A DNA stretch of 9,952 bases from Patescibacteria group bacterium (lineage in GTDB: Bacteria; Patescibacteriota; Patescibacteriia; UBA2591; UBA6264), in contig JAHIMV010000110.1 in assembly GCA_018896315.1 (NCBI GenBank), positions 1 through 9,952 of the forward strand, written 5' to 3'. Every line of letters begins with the position of its first letter. The first letter of the stretch is position 1. Below the pieces are notes generated by a model. That model had not been told where the DNA came from. It searched no databases and worked only from the letters and a program-made list of their open reading frames with translations. Shown piece by piece: positions 6,191 through 9,952 of this stretch. Made by a program: the position numbers and the translations under genes.

Positions 6191-6207
6191 TTTGGTCGTA
6201 TAATTTT

Positions 6208-7761
6208 ATGCTTAAATTAGAATCAATAATTGGGCTTGAGGTTCACCTTGAACTTAACACTAAATCAAAGTTTTTTTGTAATTGCCCCAACCAAGAAACA
6301 GATAATCCTAATTTAAATATTTGTCCTATTTGCATGGGTCACCCTGGTGTTTTACCAGTTTTAAACAAAGAAGTAATTATTAAAGCTTTAAAACTTGGTT
6401 TAGCCTTAGACGGAGAAGTGGCTGAAAATTGTTGTTTTGACCGCAAAAACTATTTTTACCCAGATTTACCTAAAGGGTATCAAATTAGTCAGTATCAATT
6501 ACCCTTAATTAAAGGAGGCGTAGTAGAATTTGAAGATAATTCAATAGAAAGGAATGTTTACCCTGTTAAATCCTGCGGAGCAGGTTCGCCTACGGCGAAA
6601 TTTAACAGGGTGAATTTAGAACGAATCCATTTAGAAGAAGACACGGCTAAACTTTTTCATCAAAATGAGTCCAGTTTAGTTGATTTTAATCGAGCTGGTG
6701 TTCCATTAGTAGAAATTGTTACAAATCCTGAAATTAAAAATGCAATACACGCCAAAGTCTTTCTTGAAGAATTACAAAAAATTATTAGATATTTGGAAAT
6801 TTCTGACGCAGACATGGAAAAAGGACAATTACGCTGTGATGCCAATATTTCTATAAGGCCAAAGGGTGATAAGAAACTTTATCCAAAAACAGAAATTAAA
6901 AATCTTAATTCTTTTAAGGCTGTTGAAAGAGCTTTGTCTTATGAGATAATTCGCCAAAAAGAATTATGGGATAAGGGTAGTCCGCCAAAACATCAAACGA
7001 CCCAGGGTTGGGATGGCCGTAAAACAGTTGAACAAAGAGGCAAAGAAGAGGAAAAAGATTATCGATATTTCCCAGAACCAGATTTACCACCTCTTGATAA
7101 AAATGTTTTTAAAGAGCAGGGAATTGATTTAGAATTTTTAAAGAAAGATTTACCTGAATTACCAATAAAGAAAAGAGAACGTTTTATTGAAGAATATGGG
7201 TTTGGCGCCTCAGAAGCAGGGCTTTTAACAGAAACCAAGAAAAGAGCCGCTTATGTTGAAAAAGTTATTTCTGAACTTAAAGCATGGCTCATATCTTTAG
7301 AAACAGTTGAGGGGTCAGAACAAGAAATTTGGCAGAACAATAGAGGTAAATTCATTAAATTACTATTAAAGTGGTTGATCAACAGATTATTTGTTTTAGA
7401 AAAAAATAATCAGGAATCTGGTTTTAAAATTACTCCAGAGAATTTTGCTGAGTTTATTATTCTAATGTATGAAAAAAAACTTGCTGATAATTTAGGTCAA
7501 CAAGTTTTAGAAAAAATGTATGTTACTGAAAAAGATGTGGATAGAGTTTTAAAAGAATATAATTTTAAAACAGCAGAAGATAAAGCAGATTTAGAAGAAA
7601 TTATCATAAAGGTAATTGAAGATAATCCAGAAATAGTTGAAAAAATAAAAAATGGGAAAGCCAATGTAATAAAATATTTAGTTGGTCAAGTAATGAAAAA
7701 GACTCAGGGACAAGCTGAGCCAAATACGGTTCAGGAATTATTAGAGAAAGAACTTAAGTAG
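6208..7761 (+). CDS. gatB: Asp/Glu-tRNA amidotransferase subunit B
   Basis: GatB binds mischarged Glu-tRNA-Gln or Asp-tRNA-Asn and phosphorylates the acyl group so that GatCAB can convert it to the amide. The catalytic cradle is clear: IGLEVHLELNTKSKFFC (8-24), CPICMGHPGVLPVLN (39-53), FDRKNYFYPDLPKGYQISQ (77-95), RIHLEEDTAKLFH (139-151), VDFNRAGVPLVEI (158-170), LRCDANIS, KTEIKNLNSFKAVERAL and DYRYFPEPDLPPL. The C-terminal YqeY-like tail ends with LVGQVMKKTQGQAEPNTVQELL. At 517 residues it is longer than the usual 475-500. Residues 118-134 (YPVKSCGAGSPTAKFNR) are a repeat insertion just before the conserved IHLEED. gatA and gatC are not in the window. The start matches the family; TATAAT only four bases upstream gives no Shine-Dalgarno sequence. 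The stop TAG lies in the end of a repeat. Confidence 0.96.
   Translation: MLKLESIIGLEVHLELNTKSKFFCNCPNQETDNPNLNICPICMGHPGVLPVLNKEVIIKALKLGLALDGEVAENCCFDRKNYFYPDLPKGYQISQYQLPLIKGGVVEFEDNSIERNVYPVKSCGAGSPTAKFNRVNLERIHLEEDTAKLFHQNESSLVDFNRAGVPLVEIVTNPEIKNAIHAKVFLEELQKIIRYLEISDADMEKGQLRCDANISIRPKGDKKLYPKTEIKNLNSFKAVERALSYEIIRQKELWDKGSPPKHQTTQGWDGRKTVEQRGKEEEKDYRYFPEPDLPPLDKNVFKEQGIDLEFLKKDLPELPIKKRERFIEEYGFGASEAGLLTETKKRAAYVEKVISELKAWLISLETVEGSEQEIWQNNRGKFIKLLLKWLINRLFVLEKNNQESGFKITPENFAEFIILMYEKKLADNLGQQVLEKMYVTEKDVDRVLKEYNFKTAEDKADLEEIIIKVIEDNPEIVEKIKNGKANVIKYLVGQVMKKTQGQAEPNTVQELLEKELK
6561..6610 (+). repeat. Three-way-junction palindromic element, copy 2, inside gatB
   Basis: CCCTGTTAAAT (6561-6571) and ATTTAACAGGG (6600-6610) enclose two perfect hairpins with no spacers: CCTGC-GGA-GCAGG (6572-6584) and TTCGCC-TAC-GGCGAA (6585-6599). 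The 50 bases are read in frame through gatB and encode VKSCGAGSPTAKFNR and neighbours, without a stop codon. The hairpins differ in sequence from the other copies, while the outer stem is identical. Confidence 0.85.
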
Positions 7762-7872
7762 CGACACCAATTACGAATGACACTCGAATAATACGAATAG
7801 TTTAGTATATAAATAGCGCATAAATATAAAGATTATTTGTAAATTCGTATGAATTCGCATATTAGTATCGCT
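7759..7872. mobile_element. MITE-like ATTCG repeat, copy 2, supplying two stop codons
   Basis: The element runs from TAGCGACACCAATTACGAAT to the reverse complement of AGCGATACTAATATGCGAAT. Its left end contains the TAG stop of gatB. Its right end contains the TAA stop and last codons (QRY) of miaA, which converges from the other side. The interior again has ATTCG and CGAAT words. No reading frame of note is present. Confidence 0.65.
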
Positions 7873-8779
7873 GTTTCAAAAAATCTTTAACTAATTTTTC
7901 AGCTTCTTCTGTATTTTCAATCCATTTAATAGTTTTATCTTTTTTAAACCAAGTCATTTGGCGCCGGGCATACTGACGCGTATTTTTTTTAATTAAATCA
8001 ACAGCTTCATTTAATGTAATATCGCCCCGTAAAAGAGAAATGATTTCTTGATAACCAATAGTATTTAAAGCCAAAACCTCTGAAGGATATTTTTTCATTA
8101 ACTCTTTAACCTCTTCAACTAATCCTTGTTTAATCATTTGTTCAGTGCGTCGATCAATTCTTTGAATCAATATTTTTTTATTTAGTTTAATGCCAATTTG
8201 CAAAACATTAAACAAACATTCTTTTTTCTGGCGCAACTGGGAAAAAGGTTTTTTTGTTTTTAAACAAACTTCCAAAGCTCTAATAATACGGCGGGGATTT
8301 TGTTTTTGAATAAATGTAGCTGCGTCTGGATCTAATTTTATTAATTTTTGCCAAAGATAATCAAGACCGTGTTTAATAATCTTTTTTTCTAATTTTTTTC
8401 TTAATTTCTGATCAGGAGGAACACAAGGAATATCTAAGTTATTAACAATAGAACTGATATATAGGCCAGTGCCCCCAACCAAAAAAGGCACTTTATATCG
8501 GCGGAGAATTTCATAAATAATACTTAAAGCTCGTTGTTTAAACTGAGCAACAGTAAATTCTTGATCAAGTTGAACAACATCAATTAAATAGTGGGGGATT
8601 TTTAAACGTTCTTCTAAGGAGGGCTTGGCTGTGCCAATATTCATATCTTGGTAAATAGTCCGACTATCAGCGGCAATTATTTCTCCATTATATTTTTGAG
8701 CCAATTCTAATGATAAACTTGTTTTTCCGCAAGCAGTTGGTCCTACTATTACTATTAATTTTGGTTTGTAATTTCCCAT
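7862..8779 (-). CDS. miaA: tRNA dimethylallyltransferase
   Basis: MiaA transfers a dimethylallyl group to N6 of adenosine 37 in tRNAs that read codons starting with U, giving i6A. The N-terminal P-loop is IVGPTACGKTSLSLELA (11-27), followed by IIAADSRTIYQDMNIGTAKP (34-53) with the catalytic aspartate at 38, PHYLIDVVQLDQEFTVAQF (62-80), and VPFLVGGTGLYISSIV (97-112). Later come LDPDAATFIQKQNPRRIIRA and, near the end, NTRQYARRQMTWFKKD, the conserved C-terminal tRNA-binding region. The length, 305 residues, is near the family norm. The usual Gln after ADSR is Thr here. MiaB, which acts on the MiaA product, is encoded on the same strand about 1 kb away. The start has only an A-rich stretch before it. 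The last three codons and stop come from the adjoining repeat. Confidence 0.96.
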   Translation of the reverse strand: MGNYKPKLIVIVGPTACGKTSLSLELAQKYNGEIIAADSRTIYQDMNIGTAKPSLEERLKIPHYLIDVVQLDQEFTVAQFKQRALSIIYEILRRYKVPFLVGGTGLYISSIVNNLDIPCVPPDQKLRKKLEKKIIKHGLDYLWQKLIKLDPDAATFIQKQNPRRIIRALEVCLKTKKPFSQLRQKKECLFNVLQIGIKLNKKILIQRIDRRTEQMIKQGLVEEVKELMKKYPSEVLALNTIGYQEIISLLRGDITLNEAVDLIKKNTRQYARRQMTWFKKDKTIKWIENTEEAEKLVKDFLKQRY

Positions 8780-8808
8780 TTTTTTATTTTTTAGTTATAA
8801 TAGAATTG

Positions 8809-8930
8809 ATACCAATATACCCTAGTCCGTCCCGAACGGGTCTAGGACAAATGAATACTAATTATACTAATATTTTTATTCGTATTATTCGCAATTCGTA
8901 GCATTCGCATATCATTTGTAGATTAGCATT
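8809..8930. mobile_element. MITE-like ATTCG repeat, copy 3, with GC hairpin
   Basis: This diverged copy lies between the divergent miaA and prsW starts. The left end is GATACCAATATAC and the right end is TAGATTAGCATT, directly abutting the prsW ATG. Bases 8897-8932 resemble 6154-6189 at 28 of 36 positions. Near the left end CCTAG (8821-8825) pairs with CTAGG (8842-8846) around the palindrome CCCGAACGGG (8831-8840). This GC-rich block is absent from the other two copies and may be a separate insertion. Confidence 0.5.
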
Positions 8931-9533
8931 ATGTTTATGGATTTATTTGAATACTTAGTTGAACAAGCCAATTGGCAGAATTCTATTATATTTATTTTAT
9001 TAAGCGCTGGCCCGACATTACTTTGGCTTTTTATTTGTCTAAGACTTGATAAGGCCGCTCCTGAACCAGGTTTGCAGATTTTTAAAACTTTTCTTTTGGG
9101 ATGTTTAATTACTATTCCGATTATTCCTTTAGCTGGTTATTTAACTCGTTTAATTCAAAATACTAACTGGTTTGGTTCAATTTCTTTGATTATAATTTTA
9201 TCCTTTTTAATTGATGGAGTTATTGAAGAAACAAGCAAATACTTGGTTTTAAGATATAGGACTTATCATTCAATTCATTTTGATGAATTAAGGGACGGAT
9301 TTGTATATGGAATGGTCCTGGGACTGGGTTTAGCTTTTGTTGAAAATGTACTTTATGGGTTTTTAGTCGGCGATTTAATGACAGGGGCTTCTACTGTTTT
9401 ATTAAGAGGCTTTACAAGCACATTTATGCATTTTCTTGCTGGTGGTATTATTGGTTATCATTTAGGCTTAGTCAAGTTTACCCGCCCAAATTTTTCAGAG
9501 AAAAATTTAGGCGGGGCAAAAAACCAAAGCTAA
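8931..9533 (+). CDS. prsW: PrsW-family intramembrane metalloprotease, 3' end frameshifted
   Basis: PrsW proteins are multi-pass membrane proteases; in Bacillus, PrsW cuts an anti-sigma factor. Membrane segments include about residues 18-38, 50-72, 82-97, 123-147 and 164-180. Diagnostic motifs are DKAAPEP (40-46), DGVIEETSKYLVLR (95-108) with the Glu-Glu pair at 99-100, DELRDGFVYGMVLGLGLAFVEN (118-139), and RGFTSTFMHFLAGGIIGYHLG (159-179) with H167. The family's last motif, HGLYN, is missing from this 200-residue frame but lies intact in the -1 frame at 9518-9721. A 35-bp palindrome (9481-9515) ends the conserved frame after F183; residues 184-200 are not family sequence. Deleting it on paper restores a 251-residue protein. 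The product is either truncated or completed by -1 frameshifting at A_AAA_AAC (9518-9524). The substrate is unknown. Confidence 0.85.
   Translation: MFMDLFEYLVEQANWQNSIIFILLSAGPTLLWLFICLRLDKAAPEPGLQIFKTFLLGCLITIPIIPLAGYLTRLIQNTNWFGSISLIIILSFLIDGVIEETSKYLVLRYRTYHSIHFDELRDGFVYGMVLGLGLAFVENVLYGFLVGDLMTGASTVLLRGFTSTFMHFLAGGIIGYHLGLVKFTRPNFSEKNLGGAKNQS
9481..9515 (+). repeat. 35-bp palindrome breaking prsW
   Basis: CCCGCC (9481-9486) pairs with GGCGGG (9510-9515) and AAATTTTTC (9488-9496) with GAAAAATTT (9500-9508), with one C/A mismatch and an AGA loop. Its length is 2 modulo 3. Removing it joins TTT-A to GC-AAA-AAA-CCA and restores the downstream HGLYN frame exactly, which indicates an insertion. 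Confidence 0.75.
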
Positions 9534-9721
9534 TTATTCTTAGAGGTTTAGTCTTAGCCGTTCTTTTCCATGGCCTTTACAACACTATTGTAAGATTTAA
9601 TTGGTGGTGGAATTTAATTCCCTTGGCTATTCTTTTAATTGTCGTTTACGTCCTAATATTTAAAAAAATTAAGTTTATTTCTCAACCTGCCCCGTTAAAT
9701 GTCGCCTGCCCTGTTAAATAA
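9518..9721 (+). pseudogene. Out-of-frame C-terminal part of PrsW (HGLYN segment)
   Basis: In the -1 frame relative to the preceding prsW frame this reads KKPKLIILRGLVLAVLFHGL, then YNTIVRFNWWWNLIPLAILL, then IVVYVLIFKKIKFISQ, ending at TAA 9719-9721. It holds the histidine motif HGLYN and the last membrane segments of a PrsW protein. No start codon of its own is evident. It could be reached from prsW by slippage at 9518-9524, giving about 263 residues, or may be dead. The last residues (PAPLNVACPVK) come from the repeat at 9690-9807. Confidence 0.75.
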
Positions 9722-9807
9722 TTTGCTTTGCAAAGCAAATTAAAATCAAAGATTTTATTTAACAGGGCGAACGACAATTTCGCTAAAAGCGAAATTATTT
9801 AACAGGG
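9690..9807. repeat. Three-way-junction palindromic element, copy 3 (outer, interrupted)
   Basis: CCCCGTTAAAT (9690-9700) and ATTTAACAGGG (9797-9807) are the outer stem, with one T-to-C change. The right-hand hairpin is AATTTCGC-TAAAA-GCGAAATT (9776-9796), the reverse complement of the left hairpin of copy 1, so this copy lies in the opposite orientation. The left-hand hairpin keeps only GTCG (9701-9704) and CGAC (9772-9775), because a complete second element sits inside it. The right end holds the miaB stop codon. Confidence 0.75.
9709..9767. repeat. Three-way-junction palindromic element, copy 4 (nested)
   Basis: CCCTGTTAAAT (9709-9719) and ATTTAACAGGG (9757-9767) enclose a perfect 22-bp palindrome at 9720-9741, AATTTGCTTTG followed by its reverse complement, and AAAATC-AAA-GATTTT (9742-9756). 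It is complete and lies wholly inside copy 3. It supplies the stop codon of the out-of-frame prsW segment. Confidence 0.85.
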
Positions 9808-9952
9808 TAAACCCTCCAATCCCCAAGGAGTTGCTTTAATAATTTTTATTTTAACAAACCGACCAACCCTTAAAGATCCTTTCAGGTCTTTTATTTTTAC
9901 ATTTTTAAAAGTTTTGGTTTTACCCAAGCAAAAATCATTTTTTGCCTGCCCC
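9799..9952 (-). CDS. miaB: tRNA methylthiotransferase MiaB, C-terminal TRAM end (partial)
   Basis: On the minus strand the frame enters from the right edge and ends at a TAA formed by 9801-9799, giving 50 residues: GQAKNDFCLGKTKTFKNVKI, then KDLKGSLRVGRFVKIKIIKA, then TPWGLEGLPC. G-K/R-T-(R/K)-T...LxGxFVxVKIxxAxxWxLxG is the TRAM RNA-binding domain at the end of MiaB, a radical-SAM iron-sulfur enzyme that adds a methylthio group to i6A37 to give ms2i6A37. It acts after MiaA, encoded nearby on the same strand. The related methylthiotransferases MtaB and RimO also end in TRAM domains, so the subfamily call is likely but not certain. The last four codons and the stop come from the end of a palindromic element. 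Confidence 0.78.
   Translation of the reverse strand, partial: GQAKNDFCLGKTKTFKNVKIKDLKGSLRVGRFVKIKIIKATPWGLEGLPC

Noticed and set aside
6199..6204. Promoter -10 (TATAAT) for a leaderless gatB transcript
   Set aside because: It ends four bases before ATG, so the usual start point would fall at or after the start codon, and there is no TTGACA-like hexamer 16-18 bases upstream.
6561..6610. tRNA or tRNA-like gene from the cloverleaf-like fold
   Set aside because: Only two inner arms, no anticodon or T-loop sequence, 50 bases long, and translated as part of gatB.
9481..9515. Rho-independent terminator inside prsW
   Set aside because: No T-run follows on the plus strand, and conserved PrsW sequence continues downstream in another frame.
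293..9533. Alternative genetic code with TGA reassigned to glycine
   Set aside because: All conserved genes read fully in the standard code with normal GGN glycine codons; the absence of TGA stops in nine genes is too few to matter.

Overview
This AT-rich bacterial window carries mostly translation and nucleic-acid housekeeping genes: the lysS 3' end, serS, recJ, an RNase HI gene, the RNase P RNA gene (rnpB, minus strand), a membrane polyprenyl-phosphate sugar-phosphate transferase, gatB, miaA (minus), a PrsW-type membrane protease and the 3' end of miaB (minus). No start codon has a convincing Shine-Dalgarno sequence. All complete genes read through in the standard bacterial code, with eight TAA stops and one TAG. 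The style (small AT-rich genome, loosely spaced unrelated housekeeping genes, SerRS and GatB of the form seen in Parcubacteria) suggests a Candidate Phyla Radiation / Patescibacteria organism. That placement is inference from sequence style, not a database match.

Layout. 2-3981: lysS, serS, recJ and rnhA run left to right. 3917-4543: rnpB lies on the minus strand. Its P1 helix and a terminator fall inside the 3' end of rnhA, and its consensus promoter shares the -35 region with a divergent promoter for the sugar transferase. 4726-7761: sugar transferase and gatB on plus. 7862-8779: miaA on minus. 8931-9721: prsW on plus, broken by a frame change near its end. 9799-9952: miaB end on minus. MiaA and MiaB act in succession on A37 of tRNA, and GatB, LysRS and SerRS all serve tRNA charging.

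The unusual content is a dense load of small repeats, several inside genes. (1) A family with an outer stem CCCTGTTAAAT/ATTTAACAGGG enclosing two variable hairpins (a three-way junction) occurs in the sugar transferase leader, in frame inside gatB, and as one copy nested in another between prsW and miaB. (2) MITE-like elements with ends near AGCGATRCTAAT and many ATTCG words lie between sugar transferase and gatB, gatB and miaA, and miaA and prsW; their ends form stop codons of gatB and miaA. (3) Tracts with a strict 7-base period occur upstream of serS and rnhA, inside serS, and inside rnpB. (4) A 35-bp palindrome exactly accounts for the prsW frame break, and an A_AAA_AAC slippery heptamer in the right frame follows it two bases later. 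(5) Hairpins with a CTTCGACAA(A)GCTCAG core lie after recJ and before the sugar transferase. No classical transposase, CRISPR array or tRNA gene was seen.
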